Source: Rhizobiales bacterium TNE-4
GTDB lineage: Bacteria > Pseudomonadota > Alphaproteobacteria > Rhizobiales > Beijerinckiaceae
Direction: 5' to 3'
Length of the DNA stretch: 64,000 nucleotides
NCBI GenBank assembly: GCA_019083985.1
Contig: JAHRCV010000001.1
Coordinates: 62,001 to 126,000, forward strand
The notes under the pieces: model-generated
Database searches by the model: none
What the model was told of the DNA's origin: nothing
What the model saw: the letters and a program-made list of their open reading frames with translations, nothing else
In this document: positions 1 to 9,113 of the stretch, piece by piece
Layout: every line of letters begins with the position of its first letter
How positions within the stretch are numbered: the stretch's first letter is position 1
Made by a program: the position numbers and the translations under genes

Positions 1-25
1 GGCTTTGCCGTTTGAGAGATCTCCC

Positions 26-1852
26 ATGAAGCTGCGCAATATCGCGATCATCGCCCACGTCGACCATGGCAAAACGACCTTGGTGGACAAGCTCCTCGCC
101 CAATCGGGCACATTCCGCGAGAACCAGCGCGTCGCTGAACGGGCGATGGATTCGAACGATCTCGAACGTGAGCGCGGCATCACCATTCTCGCCAAATGCA
201 CCTCGGTGCAGTGGAAAGACACGCGCATCAACATCGTCGACACGCCCGGCCACGCCGATTTCGGCGGCGAGGTCGAGCGTATTCTCAACATGGTCGATGG
301 CGTCATCGTGCTCGTTGATGCGGCCGAAGGCCCGATGCCGCAGACGAAATTCGTTGTCGGCAAGGCGTTGAAACTCGGCCTGCGTCCGATCGTGGCAATC
401 AACAAAATCGACAAGCCGGAAGCGCGCGCCAGCGAAGTCATCAACGAAGTGTTCGATCTCTTTGCCGCGCTCGACGCGACCGACGAGCAACTCGATTTCC
501 CCATTCTCTACGGTTCCGCCAAGCAAGGCTGGATGGCCAAGAATGAAGAAGGCCCGAAGGATGATCTCGGCCCGCTCTTCGATCTCGTGCTGGAGCATGT
601 GCCCGCGCCGCAGGTTGAAGAAGGTCCATTCCGTCTGCTCGGTACCATTCTCGAAGCCAATCCTTATCTCGGCCGCATCGTGACGGGCCGCATCACATCG
701 GGCACCGTCAAGCCAAACCAAGCGTTCAAGGTGATCGACTCCAACGGCAAGCTTGTCGAGCAAGGTCGCATTTCGAAAGTGCTTGGTTTCCGCGGCCTTG
801 AGCGCGTACCGGTTGAAGAAGCCGAAGCCGGCGACATCGTTGCCATCGCTGGGATGGTGAAAGGCACGGTCGCCGATACGTTCTGCGACATGAGTGTTGA
901 AACGCCGCTCTCGGCCCATCCCATCGATCCGCCGACTGTCGTGATGACATTCCGCGTCAATGATTCCCCGCTTGCTGGCACCGAAGGTGACAAGGTAACA
1001 AGCCGCGTCATTCGCGATCGCCTGATGAAGGAAGCGGAAGGCAATATCGCGCTGCGCATCACCGAAAGTGCTGACAAGGACTCGTTCGAAGTCGCAGGGC
1101 GTGGCGAATTGCAGCTCGCCATTCTGATCGAAACCATGCGCCGCGAAGGGTTTGAACTCGCTGTCTCGCGTCCGAAAGTTGTGTTCGGCAAGGACGAAGC
1201 GACGGGCGAGATGATGGAGCCGGTGGAAGAAGTCGTCATCGACGTCGATGAAGAACATTCCGGCGTCGTCGTGCAGAAAATGTCGGAACGTCGCGCTGAT
1301 CTGATTGAAATGCGCCCCTCGGGCGGCGATCGTCTGCGCCTCGTGTTCCACGCGCCAACTCGCGGTCTCATCGGCTATCTCGGCGAATTGCTCACCGATA
1401 CGCGTGGCACCGCCATCATGAACCGCCTCTTCCATGGCTACGCGCCGTTCAAGGGTGATGTCGCAGGCCGTCGCAATGGCGTGTTGATCTCGAACGATGC
1501 CGGTGAAGCGGTGGCCTATGCGCTGTGGAACCTCGAAGATCGTGGCCCGATGATGATCGAGCCCGGCTGGAAAGTGTATCAGGGCATGATCGTCGGCGAG
1601 CATACGCGCGACAATGACCTCGAAGTGAACGTGCTTAAGGGCAAGAAGCTCACCAACATCCGCGCCGCCGGCAAGGATGAAGCGGTGCGTCTGACCCCGC
1701 CGATCCGCATGACGCTCGAAAAGGCGCTCGCTTACATTCAGGACGACGAACTCGTCGAAGTGACGCCGAAGGCGATCCGCCTGCGCAAGGTCTGGCTCGA
1801 CCCGAACGATCGCAAACGCGAAGAGCGCAAGAAGGAAGCCGCCGCCGGCTGA
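26..1852 (+). CDS. typA: Translational GTPase TypA/BipA
   Basis: Ribosome-associated GTPase of the EF-G-like superfamily, linked to 50S assembly and stress adaptation. The GTPase motifs are all present: AHVDHGKT (residues 10-17), RERGITI (switch I), DTPGHADF (G3), NKID (G4) and GSAKQG (G5). EF-G-like domains and the TypA-specific C-terminal domain follow. The length of 608 residues is normal for the family. An in-frame TTG lies 21 bases upstream, but the ATG at 26 gives the usual [17 protein letters not shown] start. The gene stands alone and ends at a strong hairpin terminator. Identification is very secure. Confidence 0.97.
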   Translation: MKLRNIAIIAHVDHGKTTLVDKLLAQSGTFRENQRVAERAMDSNDLERERGITILAKCTSVQWKDTRINIVDTPGHADFGGEVERILNMVDGVIVLVDAAEGPMPQTKFVVGKALKLGLRPIVAINKIDKPEARASEVINEVFDLFAALDATDEQLDFPILYGSAKQGWMAKNEEGPKDDLGPLFDLVLEHVPAPQVEEGPFRLLGTILEANPYLGRIVTGRITSGTVKPNQAFKVIDSNGKLVEQGRISKVLGFRGLERVPVEEAEAGDIVAIAGMVKGTVADTFCDMSVETPLSAHPIDPPTVVMTFRVNDSPLAGTEGDKVTSRVIRDRLMKEAEGNIALRITESADKDSFEVAGRGELQLAILIETMRREGFELAVSRPKVVFGKDEATGEMMEPVEEVVIDVDEEHSGVVVQKMSERRADLIEMRPSGGDRLRLVFHAPTRGLIGYLGELLTDTRGTAIMNRLFHGYAPFKGDVAGRRNGVLISNDAGEAVAYALWNLEDRGPMMIEPGWKVYQGMIVGEHTRDNDLEVNVLKGKKLTNIRAAGKDEAVRLTPPIRMTLEKALAYIQDDELVEVTPKAIRLRKVWLDPNDRKREERKKEAAAG

Positions 1853-1878
1853 TCAAAGCGGCTGGATTGCTAGAATTG

Positions 1879-1905
1879 AAAAAGCGGGCTCCGGCCCGCT
1901 TTTTT
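1879..1905. terminator. Bidirectional rho-independent terminator between typA and res
   Basis: A GC stem (AGCGGGC / GCCCGCT) with a TCCG loop is flanked by an A-run on one side and a T-run on the other. It can therefore end transcription in both directions. It lies 27 bases after the typA stop and overlaps the stop codon of the convergent res gene (1904-1906 on the minus strand). Confidence 0.9.
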
Positions 1906-4540
1906 AATGTCCCTCGCGGATTATCCGGTCGATAGCGCCGAATTGCCGGTTCACGCACATCAAGAAAAGGCATTTGGGGTCGCGCGACGCATCGGCCCAC
2001 AATCGCCCCAGCAAATCCTTTTCTTTCGAATCGTCGTTGGTCGCATAGCTTTCGCCTTTATATTCGACGACAAGAATACGTCCATCATTGAGCAGTGCGA
2101 CGAAATCGGGATAGAATTTGTCGGACGATGTTTGCAGCCAGAATGAGTTACTTTTCTTCTCGACGTTTCGGAACCAAGTCCTTACGTCGGGATGACGGTC
2201 GATATGCCGGGCGCAATCAAATTCCTCGCCCTCTGCTTTCAGGTCGCCGATACTCGTATAAAAATGCTTCTGGAAGCGTGGCCCGCTGTAGATTTTATTG
2301 TAGCAGTAATCATTCTCAAACCGATTGTCGAAAGTGAACGGAATAGCGGCGCTGGTGGCATAATCTAAAGCATTTGGCCCAAACAAGGCCTCCTGCCATG
2401 CCTCGCTTTGCCGCGCACGACGATAGCGGCTGATCGTTTTTAAAAGCGCGTCGAGAATACGGAATTTTGCACGACCGAGTTCTTCGATCGAATGGCCGGT
2501 CGAAACCGCGATTGCATCGAGCGCGCGGCCAATGAAGAGTTTAGAGGATACAGGCATAATATCGCGACGTTCGTCGAGCGGCAATTTGCGATCAAGCCAA
2601 TTGGTCAGCCGGGGTAGTGTCCAGCCCGCCTCCATCAGAAGTCCCGGCAGATTGGCTGTGAAATCAAAAACTTCGACCCGGCCTGCCTTGCTAATGTCGA
2701 TCGTCGCAGCGTCGCCCATCGTCACATCGACGAAATCATCCAAAATTCCGCGCGGGTCGCATTGATCGAGCGGCCATGGTGTTGAAAGAAAATGATCCCG
2801 GTCGAAGAGTTCGAGACGGTTTGCGACCCGCACGGTAAGTGCGGGGACGTTGAACGCGACATGCGGGCCCTTGGAAACCGGCGGCGCGTGGTGATGAGTG
2901 CGTGCTTGCCGCACCACGCCCGCGATGACCGCTTCACCTGCGGGCCAAATCATTTCGGCATGTTTGCGGTCGTAATCAGTGGCATTGGAACGGGCGTGGA
3001 TCGTTCCATCGTCGAGATTGAAGAAAATGCGCCCACCTGTCACGAACTCAATGGCTTGTTTGACGGGAGCAGCGTCAAGATGATCGGGAATAGTGTCCTG
3101 TGCCGTATAGGCCGCACCGCCTTCGTCCAACCCCGGTAGGCTCGGTTGCACGAGCCCTTCCGCCTCGATCCGTTCAAATCCATTGGCGACAAGGCTGTCT
3201 TTTAAGAGGGATGCGGTGCGCAGAAAATCCGTCGTGGTCGCATAGGCGTAGGCGCTATTGAGATCGTCATCTTTTTTCCGCTTGGCATAGGGCATGCGGA
3301 GAACGCGACCGAGCAATTGCTCGACCGAGCGCTCAGACCGTTGGCTTGCGATAGAACACAGCACATAAGCGAACGAGCAATCCCATCCTTCGCGCAACGC
3401 CTGCTGTGTGATGATGAAGCGGAGTGGACAGGCGGGATCGAAGAGGTCGACGCCGTCGATCTCGCGCGAATCTCCCGTTGCTAATGCGATTTCATCGGCT
3501 GGAACATTGAAATCCCGCACGAGCATCTTCTTGAGCATTTCGGGATGGAGCGTCTCGCGTACTTTCGATTTTGCTTCGGCCTGCAACAACATCACCGGAC
3601 GGATGAATTCGCCGGTCGCGGCCTGCTCCCGGGCCGCTTTTTCGGCGAGCAGATGCAGCCCCGCAATCGCATCGGCGATCGTCTCCTTCGGATCAGGGCG
3701 CCCGCGCAGAACGACTGGCAGCTTGATCATCTCAGCAGCCTTCAGTTCTGAAGCCGAGACGTGATGCAGCACGTTCGAAGCATAGTGACCCTCCTCTGGC
3801 CGATGCTCCGCATGGGTTGTCGGCGTCGCGGTGAATTCGACGACGGCGATGGGCGCGATACGTCCCAGCGTATCGAAAGAAAGTTCGGTCGACATATTGT
3901 GCGCTTCGTCGGCGATGATCAGCGGGCGGCGCAGGCGGAAGACATTGGCGAGCGAGGGAACGATGGCGTCTCCCAGCATTTCGAGCCCGGCACTCAACGC
4001 AGGCGGCAGACTGGAGAAATGGCTCTTCAACTCGCCGTTCATCTCATAGACTTTGCGGCCCTCTGTATTGTCGACGCGGAACGCCTGAATCGTGCTGACG
4101 ATAATCACGGCACCGCCATCATAATCGGCAGGCTGGGCGTATAGCGCCTCGCTCACATCCATGATCCGTACATTTTCGCCGAAGCGTTCGGCGAGCGCCT
4201 GCCGATTGGGGTTCGTCCGGTCGCGCAACGTCGCCAAGGTCTGAGTCAGGATGGTTTTTGAAGGCACGAACCAGATGACAGTCGGCTGGTCAGTCTTCAT
4301 CCAAGCGGTCGCTGCAATGCCGATGGCGTGCGCCGCCATCACTGTTTTTCCGCCACCTGTGGGAATGCGCAGGCAGACATAGGGAATGTCGCCGAGTTGC
4401 TCGATTTTGAGATAAGGCACGCCGGTACGGGCATAGAAGGCGGCGTTTGGAGTGCTGGGGGCCTGCGCCGCCTTCAGATAATCGCGCAGAACGTCGAGCG
4501 ATTGCGCCTGATACTCCTTGAGCACGAACGGTGCGGCCAT
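1904..4540 (-). CDS. res: Type III restriction enzyme, Res subunit (helicase-nuclease)
   Basis: The ATP-dependent translocase/endonuclease subunit of a type III restriction system, which cuts DNA only in complex with Mod. Seen: superfamily 2 motor with Walker A PTGGGKT (about residues 60-66), the DEAH box in IIADEAHN (about 211-214), a motif VI-like QLLGRVLRMP, and a C-terminal PD-(D/E)XK-like nuclease, PDFVALLNDGRILVVEYKGE, around residue 830. The length of 878 residues is usual. I chose ATG 4540, which starts one base after the mod stop and has GGGGA upstream. A TTG at 4555 would add five residues and overlap mod. The reading frame is intact, so it is probably active. Confidence 0.93.
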   Translation of the reverse strand: MAAPFVLKEYQAQSLDVLRDYLKAAQAPSTPNAAFYARTGVPYLKIEQLGDIPYVCLRIPTGGGKTVMAAHAIGIAATAWMKTDQPTVIWFVPSKTILTQTLATLRDRTNPNRQALAERFGENVRIMDVSEALYAQPADYDGGAVIIVSTIQAFRVDNTEGRKVYEMNGELKSHFSSLPPALSAGLEMLGDAIVPSLANVFRLRRPLIIADEAHNMSTELSFDTLGRIAPIAVVEFTATPTTHAEHRPEEGHYASNVLHHVSASELKAAEMIKLPVVLRGRPDPKETIADAIAGLHLLAEKAAREQAATGEFIRPVMLLQAEAKSKVRETLHPEMLKKMLVRDFNVPADEIALATGDSREIDGVDLFDPACPLRFIITQQALREGWDCSFAYVLCSIASQRSERSVEQLLGRVLRMPYAKRKKDDDLNSAYAYATTTDFLRTASLLKDSLVANGFERIEAEGLVQPSLPGLDEGGAAYTAQDTIPDHLDAAPVKQAIEFVTGGRIFFNLDDGTIHARSNATDYDRKHAEMIWPAGEAVIAGVVRQARTHHHAPPVSKGPHVAFNVPALTVRVANRLELFDRDHFLSTPWPLDQCDPRGILDDFVDVTMGDAATIDISKAGRVEVFDFTANLPGLLMEAGWTLPRLTNWLDRKLPLDERRDIMPVSSKLFIGRALDAIAVSTGHSIEELGRAKFRILDALLKTISRYRRARQSEAWQEALFGPNALDYATSAAIPFTFDNRFENDYCYNKIYSGPRFQKHFYTSIGDLKAEGEEFDCARHIDRHPDVRTWFRNVEKKSNSFWLQTSSDKFYPDFVALLNDGRILVVEYKGESYATNDDSKEKDLLGRLWADASRDPKCLFLMCVNRQFGAIDRIIREGH

Positions 4541-4541
4541 A

Positions 4542-6137
4542 TCACATCCCCGCAATCTGGTAGGGAATATGTTTGAAGATCACGCCTTCCTTGCGCAGCC
4601 GCGTGTCGGACAGGGTGCACCCTTCAGCATAAACAACGCGGACCGCGGCATCATCCTTCGGTTCGGGCAAATCCGCCAGCATCGCGCCGTTCAGCACATT
4701 GCCGGCGCGCGGGTTCGCCACGCCTGCCGAATCCCGCGCATAGAGGAGATAGATGGCGCGGCCCTGAAAATGGCCAATCAACGGGCCGGTGGCGCGGCGC
4801 GGAATGGGTGAACCCGTCTCGCAGAAGAAGACATGCGCAGCGAGATCGCGAAAACTGACGGCGGCGTTGATGTCGCCCTCCGGATCGAACAGGGGCGCGC
4901 CCAGCGTGCAATAGCGGAAGCCACCGCCGCCTTGCCAGTTCACGCTTTCGGTGATGCCGCCTTGGTCTTCGCCTGCAATCACTTTTTGATAGCGCGGCAC
5001 GATATGCGTCTTCGCATGGTCGCCCATCTCGATGCTGATATGGCGGCGTCCCATCTTGTGCGCAACCGCGCCTGTTGTGCCTGACCCTGCGAAAGAATCG
5101 AGGACGAGGTCGTTGGGGTTTGAGCCTATGTGAATTATTCGCCGTAATAGTAGTTCCGGCTTAGGCGTATCAAAAAGTTCTTGTTTTCCTTCAAACAATT
5201 TTCGTATCTCACTTTTTGCTCCAACATTATGACCAGCAAATTCGTGAACCCAAAAAGACACGGGAATGGTTCCTTGGCGCACTTCGCTTAAAAATGTCTT
5301 TTTGTATGGTCGCGATTTGCCATTTTTTCCAAACCAAATTCTGTTGTCGGAAAACAATTCAGAATACTTTTCTGCGCTCACAACCCAAGCTCTGGAGGGA
5401 GGCGGACGGAAAGAAATGCCTGCTGGTGAAACAATATCGTAGTCATAACTCTCTGAATAAGTTTTAACGGAGAGATTAGTAGAATACCAAGGGCCTCGGG
5501 GATCATTATCCGGATTTGCATACTTTTCATTTAGCTTTTCACTGCGCTCAATTAAATTTGGTAACCAAATTTTGGCAGATTTTGAATATAAAAGAATATG
5601 ATCGTGTAAATCAGAAAACTGTGTTGAGTCGTTTGTCGCAGCATACTTTTTTTGCCAGACGATATTCACTATAAAATTCTGCCTTCCAAAAATCTCATCG
5701 CAGATTAGTTTCAGCGCGTGGGCTTCATTGTCATCAATGCTGATCCAGATACTCCCATCCTCTCTCAAAAATTCTTTCAACAACCGCAGGCGCGGATACA
5801 TCATGCACAGCCATTTGTCGTGCCGCGACAAATCTTCCGCTTCCTTGCCGACGACCTTGCCAAGCCAGGCGCGAATTTCCGGCGAGTTCACATTGTCGTT
5901 ATAGACCCAGCTTTCATTGCCGGTGTTGTAAGGCGGGTCGATATAGATGCATTTCACTTTGCCTGCGTAATAGGGCAGAAGCGCCTTCAGCGCTTCGAGA
6001 TTGTCGCCCTGCACGAGCAGATTGCCCGCTTCGGGATCACCGAAACTTTTCTCCCGATCACAATGGAGCAGGCGATAAGGCACTTCGCGATGATGATTGA
6101 CGACGGCTTTCTTGCCGATCCAGTCGAGCGTAGGCAT
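4542..6137 (-). CDS. mod: Type III DNA methyltransferase, Mod subunit
   Basis: Site-specific adenine-N6 methyltransferase and sequence-recognition subunit of the type III system. It protects host DNA and directs Res. Seen: the catalytic motif IDPPYNTGN at about residues 66-73 precedes the SAM-binding LDSFAGSGTTGAV near residue 350. This is the beta-class order of type III Mod proteins. The segment between them (about residues 146-346, positions 5100-5700) is the target-recognition region and is markedly AT-rich compared with the rest of the gene. It is translationally linked to res. A 9-base inverted repeat lies immediately upstream of the start. Length 531 residues, intact. The specificity cannot be read from the sequence. 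Confidence 0.93.
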   Translation of the reverse strand: MPTLDWIGKKAVVNHHREVPYRLLHCDREKSFGDPEAGNLLVQGDNLEALKALLPYYAGKVKCIYIDPPYNTGNESWVYNDNVNSPEIRAWLGKVVGKEAEDLSRHDKWLCMMYPRLRLLKEFLREDGSIWISIDDNEAHALKLICDEIFGRQNFIVNIVWQKKYAATNDSTQFSDLHDHILLYSKSAKIWLPNLIERSEKLNEKYANPDNDPRGPWYSTNLSVKTYSESYDYDIVSPAGISFRPPPSRAWVVSAEKYSELFSDNRIWFGKNGKSRPYKKTFLSEVRQGTIPVSFWVHEFAGHNVGAKSEIRKLFEGKQELFDTPKPELLLRRIIHIGSNPNDLVLDSFAGSGTTGAVAHKMGRRHISIEMGDHAKTHIVPRYQKVIAGEDQGGITESVNWQGGGGFRYCTLGAPLFDPEGDINAAVSFRDLAAHVFFCETGSPIPRRATGPLIGHFQGRAIYLLYARDSAGVANPRAGNVLNGAMLADLPEPKDDAAVRVVYAEGCTLSDTRLRKEGVIFKHIPYQIAGM

Positions 6138-6140
6138 GCA

Positions 6141-6176
6141 GCGTATCCGTGGGAGACCGACAACCGCCGGATACGC
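6141..6176 (-). promoter_or_regulatory. Perfect inverted repeat directly upstream of mod
   Basis: GCGTATCCG (6141-6149) and CGGATACGC (6168-6176) are perfect 9-base arms separated by 18 bases. The nearer arm ends 3 bases from the mod ATG (6137). It could be a dimeric repressor operator. It could also be an mRNA stem-loop, because the only purine-rich stretch ahead of the ATG (GGA) lies inside the proximal arm. No control-protein gene is adjacent. Confidence 0.5.
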
Positions 6177-6271
6177 AGGCGTCGATTCGCGAGATTACGC
6201 ATCGGAAACGGGGAGGCAACCCCGTAATGGGGTTAGGGTGATAAAATCGGGATGTCGCCTACCGGAAAAGC

Positions 6272-6308
6272 CTCGTCATCGCGAGGAGCGGAGCGATTGG
6301 GCGATCCA
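6272..6308. repeat. Short REP-like intergenic element 1
   Basis: The stretch CTCGTCATCGCGAGGAGCGG and the following GAGCGATTGGGCGATCCA resemble the 'GTCATTGCGAGGAGCGAAGCGA...GCAATCC' elements scattered through Rhizobiales intergenic regions. This is recognition by resemblance. Only one copy of this type is seen in the window. Confidence 0.55.
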
Positions 6309-6328
6309 TCTTTCAACGCACACCACCA

Positions 6329-6446
6329 CCCTCATCCTGAGGAGCGCTGCGTCGCAGCGCGTCTCGAAGGACGAGGGTTTCCAGTTGGCGATGAAACACC
6401 GCCCTCGCGCTTCGAGACGCCGCTTCGCGGCTCCTCAGCATGAGGG
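6329..6446. repeat. Composite palindromic REP-like element 2
   Basis: The outer arms CCCTCATCCTGAGGAGC (6329-6345) and GCTCCTCAGCATGAGGG (6430-6446) are near-perfect inverted repeats. The inner arms GCGTCTCGAAGG (6359-6370) and the CTTCGAGACGC ending at 6420 also pair. A small GCTGCG/CGCAGC hairpin lies at 6346-6358. Nested palindromes of this form are common intergenic repeats in Rhizobiales. Together with element 1 it fills the otherwise empty stretch between mod and the 53-aa ORF. Confidence 0.7.
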
Positions 6447-6462
6447 CTCGGGGTGTATGCTT

Positions 6463-6624
6463 TTACCGCATCCCCATCCACGCCTTCAACGGCGCATCCA
6501 CCAGTGCAGACGCATCATAAAGTGCGCCAGCCACGATGAAGAAGATCGCCGTCAGCCCACACACGATCAGCGTGCGGCGTGGCGTCATAACCATTGTAAA
6601 ATTGAACAGTTGATTGAAACGCAT
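6463..6624 (-). CDS. Small predicted single-pass membrane protein (53 aa)
   Basis: I do not recognise this protein. The 53-residue frame starts MRFNQLFNF and has basic residues (TPRRT) just before one hydrophobic segment of about 19 residues (LIVCGLTAIFFIVAGAL). It ends DAPLKAWMGMR. Positive charges before the helix suggest an N-in, C-out topology. There is no strong ribosome-binding site, and internal ATGs at codons 11 and 13 are possible starts. It lies 49 bases beyond the gshB stop on the same strand and so could be co-transcribed. A real gene is plausible but not proven. Confidence 0.5.
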   Translation of the reverse strand: MRFNQLFNFTMVMTPRRTLIVCGLTAIFFIVAGALYDASALVDAPLKAWMGMR

Positions 6625-6673
6625 TCAAAAAAGATGCCTGAGAAAAAAGGCGAAATTGAGCGGATGAGCGCAC

Positions 6674-7618
6674 TCAGCCGCGACGTTTCGCCTCAATCGC
6701 ATCCCAAATCGCGACCGCAAGGTCAGGTCCGCCCAGTCTCTTGATCGCGCGAATTCCTGTCGGTGATGTCACATTGATTTCAGTGAGGTTGCCGTCAATC
6801 ACGTCGATGCCGGTAAAAAGCAGGCCGCGTTCTTTCAAGGCCGGACCAATCGTGTTGCAGATTGCCTGCTCGCGCGGGGTCAGCATCGTTGTCTCGGCCG
6901 CGCCGCCGCGCACCATGTTGGAGCGGATGTCGTTTTCGGCTGGCACGCGATTGACGGCGCCTTTTGCAACGCCATCGACAAGAATGATGCGCTTGTCGCC
7001 TTGCTTCACTTCAGGAAGGAAGCGCTGCACCACCCACGGCTCGCGGAATGTGACAGAGAAGAGATCGAAGAGCGAACCGAAATTCGGATCTTTCTCTGAA
7101 ACCTTGAACACGGCGGCGCCGCCATTGCCGTAAAGCGGCTTCATCACCACATCGCCATGCTGAGCTCGAAAGGATTCGATCTCGGCCTTGTCGCGCGTGA
7201 TCAGCGTCGCTGGCATTAATTGCGGAAATTCGGTGACAAAAATCTTTTCGGGGCTCTCGCGAACGAAGCGCGGATTATTGACGACGAGCGTGTGCGGGTG
7301 GACGCGCTCCAAGAGATGCGTCGACGTAATATAAGCGAGATCGAAAGGGGGATCCTGCCGAAGCAGCACGACATCCATCTCACGCAGATTGCACCGCACC
7401 GCCTCACCAAGTGTGCAGTGCCGGCCTTTTTCGTCACGCACCGAGACGGGCTGCATGGTCGCGAAAATCTCGCCATTCAGCATCGAGAGCTTGTCGGGAG
7501 TGTAGTAGAAGAGTTCATGCCCGCGCGCTTGCGCTTCCAGCATCAGCGCAAAGGTCGAATCGCCCTGGATGTTGATCTTCTCGATCGGGTCCATCTGGAC
7601 GGCGACTTTCAAGGCCAT
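6674..7618 (-). CDS. gshB: Glutathione synthetase
   Basis: ATP-grasp ligase that joins gamma-glutamylcysteine and glycine to make glutathione in the cytoplasm. Seen: [21 protein letters not shown] (first 21 residues), the typical GshB N-terminus, then [27 protein letters not shown] (ATP-grasp loop) and [15 protein letters not shown] near the C-terminus. The length of 314 residues is normal. The frame is open 60 codons upstream, but the ATG at 7618 has GAGGAG at the right distance and matches the family. It follows yraN by 73 bases, in the order rsmI-yraN-gshB seen in many alphaproteobacteria. Confidence 0.96.
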   Translation of the reverse strand: MALKVAVQMDPIEKINIQGDSTFALMLEAQARGHELFYYTPDKLSMLNGEIFATMQPVSVRDEKGRHCTLGEAVRCNLREMDVVLLRQDPPFDLAYITSTHLLERVHPHTLVVNNPRFVRESPEKIFVTEFPQLMPATLITRDKAEIESFRAQHGDVVMKPLYGNGGAAVFKVSEKDPNFGSLFDLFSVTFREPWVVQRFLPEVKQGDKRIILVDGVAKGAVNRVPAENDIRSNMVRGGAAETTMLTPREQAICNTIGPALKERGLLFTGIDVIDGNLTEINVTSPTGIRAIKRLGGPDLAVAIWDAIEAKRRG

Positions 7619-7691
7619 GGCACGCTCCTCATTCACGTCAGAGGGGATGAATAGCGCCCGCCATGCGGCCTGTCCAATCCCTGACCATTCA

Positions 7692-8084
7692 TCAGTGGCC
7701 AACGCCAAGTGGCGCGATATCCGTGCGGTGGCGCGGCCACCGCCAAGGGACAATGTCGATAGCGTCGAGCCGCAAGGTGTAGTCCGTCGCCCATGCATGG
7801 CGCATCAGCCAATGCGACGCGGCGCGCGTCATCCGTGTGAGCTTATGCCCATCGATGGCAGCTTCTGCTTGCGCCCAATCGGCCCGTGCTTTCACTTCGA
7901 TGAAAGCAATCACGCGGCCGCGCCGCGCGATGATGTCGATCTCACCCTGATGGGCTGTATAATTACGCGCTTCGATCCGATAGAAGCGCAGGATGAGCGA
8001 GAGGAGCGCGAGCGTCTCGCCATATTGACCTCGTCTCAACGCCGCACGTTTCTCTGAAACAGAACGCTTGGCAGCGCGGCTCAT
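7692..8084 (-). CDS. yraN: UPF0102 family nuclease-like protein YraN
   Basis: A conserved small protein of unclear function with a restriction-endonuclease-like fold. Seen: [14 protein letters not shown] near the start, then the diagnostic [21 protein letters not shown] core (GEID and EVKAR are the presumed metal-site residues). Its ATG overlaps the rsmI stop by four bases (ATGA), so the two are translationally coupled. Length 130 residues. It lies between rsmI and gshB, the same neighbourhood as in other proteobacteria. Confidence 0.93.
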   Translation of the reverse strand: MSRAAKRSVSEKRAALRRGQYGETLALLSLILRFYRIEARNYTAHQGEIDIIARRGRVIAFIEVKARADWAQAEAAIDGHKLTRMTRAASHWLMRHAWATDYTLRLDAIDIVPWRWPRHRTDIAPLGVGH

Positions 8085-8989
8085 GTCTCAGGATCGCTCA
8101 AAGCAAGTGCTCGCGCGTAGACGCGCTTTTTCGGCAGGCCGGTTTCCTGCACAACAAGCGTAACGGCATCTTTCACGGAATGGCTTTGCAAGCGTGTCCG
8201 CAACAAGGTGTCGATGGCATCATCGTCTGTTGCCATTTTTTCATCGCCGGGCGGACCGATGAGAATGACGATCTCGCCTTTTGGCGTGTCTTCTGCAGCA
8301 AATTGTGCGGCGAGCGTTGAGAGCGTGCCGCGCCTGACGGTTTCAAACAATTTCGTCAATTCGCGTGCGACGGCCGCGGGCCTATCGCCGAGCACGATTT
8401 GCGCATCAGCGAGCATCTCGGCCGTGCGCCGCGGCGATTCAAAAAAGACGAGTGTGCCGGGAATGGCTGCGAGCGCCTCAAGCCGTTTCCGCCGCGCCAT
8501 CTGTTTTGGCGGCAGAAAACCTTCGAAGAAGAAGCGATCGGTGGGCAGGCCTGCAACGACGAGCGCGGCGAGCACAGCCGATGCGCCGGGGATCGGTACA
8601 ACCTTGAAGCCTTCTTCGACTGCCGCCTCAACGAGTTTGTAACCAGGGTCGGAGACGAGCGGCGTCCCTGCGTCTGACACAAGCGCCAGCGCTTCGCCGC
8701 GTGCGAGCCTTTCAAGAATCCGTGGCCGCATCTCGGCCGCGTTATGCTCATGATAGGCGACGAGCGGCGTGGTGATGCCGTACCGTGCCAATAAAATTTT
8801 CGTCACCCGCGTGTCTTCCGCGAGGATTGCCCGCGCGGCGGCGAGTGTTTCAAGCGCACGGAACGAGATATCACCGAGATTGCCGATGGGCGTTGCCACC
8901 ACATAGAGGCCGCCGGGCAGGGAGGCGGCTTCCGCGCGCATGCCAAAGGCAGTGTAATGGGCAGGGCCTGATGGGGTCGCGGTCGTCAT
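8081..8989 (-). CDS. rsmI: 16S rRNA (cytidine-1402-2'-O)-methyltransferase RsmI
   Basis: SAM-dependent enzyme that adds the 2'-O-methyl group to C1402 in the decoding centre of 16S rRNA. Seen: a tetrapyrrole-methylase fold with LYVVATPIGNLGDISFRAL, ILAEDTRVTKILL, LVSDAGTPLVSDPGYKLV, IPGASAVLAALVVAGL and FFFEGFLPPK. The length of 302 residues is slightly long at the N-terminus. An internal ATG at 8941 would give a shorter start beginning MRAEAASLPGGLY. It is first in rsmI-yraN-gshB and is transcribed away from the LpoA-like gene. Confidence 0.95.
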   Translation of the reverse strand: MTTATPSGPAHYTAFGMRAEAASLPGGLYVVATPIGNLGDISFRALETLAAARAILAEDTRVTKILLARYGITTPLVAYHEHNAAEMRPRILERLARGEALALVSDAGTPLVSDPGYKLVEAAVEEGFKVVPIPGASAVLAALVVAGLPTDRFFFEGFLPPKQMARRKRLEALAAIPGTLVFFESPRRTAEMLADAQIVLGDRPAAVARELTKLFETVRRGTLSTLAAQFAAEDTPKGEIVILIGPPGDEKMATDDDAIDTLLRTRLQSHSVKDAVTLVVQETGLPKKRVYARALALSDPET

Positions 8990-9113
8990 GCTGGGGCTCT
9001 CTCGTCACGTTCACCATGGCATTGCCGGGCATGGTTGAGAAGCGGTAAGGCCGCGTTAACGATCTCTTGCGATTCTCGCATCTGAATGAAAGGGCTCCAA
9101 TCCAGTTGAGCCC
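8990..9113. promoter_or_regulatory. Divergent intergenic region rsmI / lpoA-like gene
   Basis: This 124-base gap separates two outward-facing genes and must hold both promoters. I see no convincing -35/-10 pair or operator. GAGAG motifs beside the rsmI start and TTGAG beside the lipoprotein start are the likely ribosome-binding sites. Confidence 0.4.

Noticed and set aside
6272-6446. Possible CRISPR-like repeats
   Set aside because: No regularly spaced direct repeats; the structure is nested palindromes typical of REP elements.
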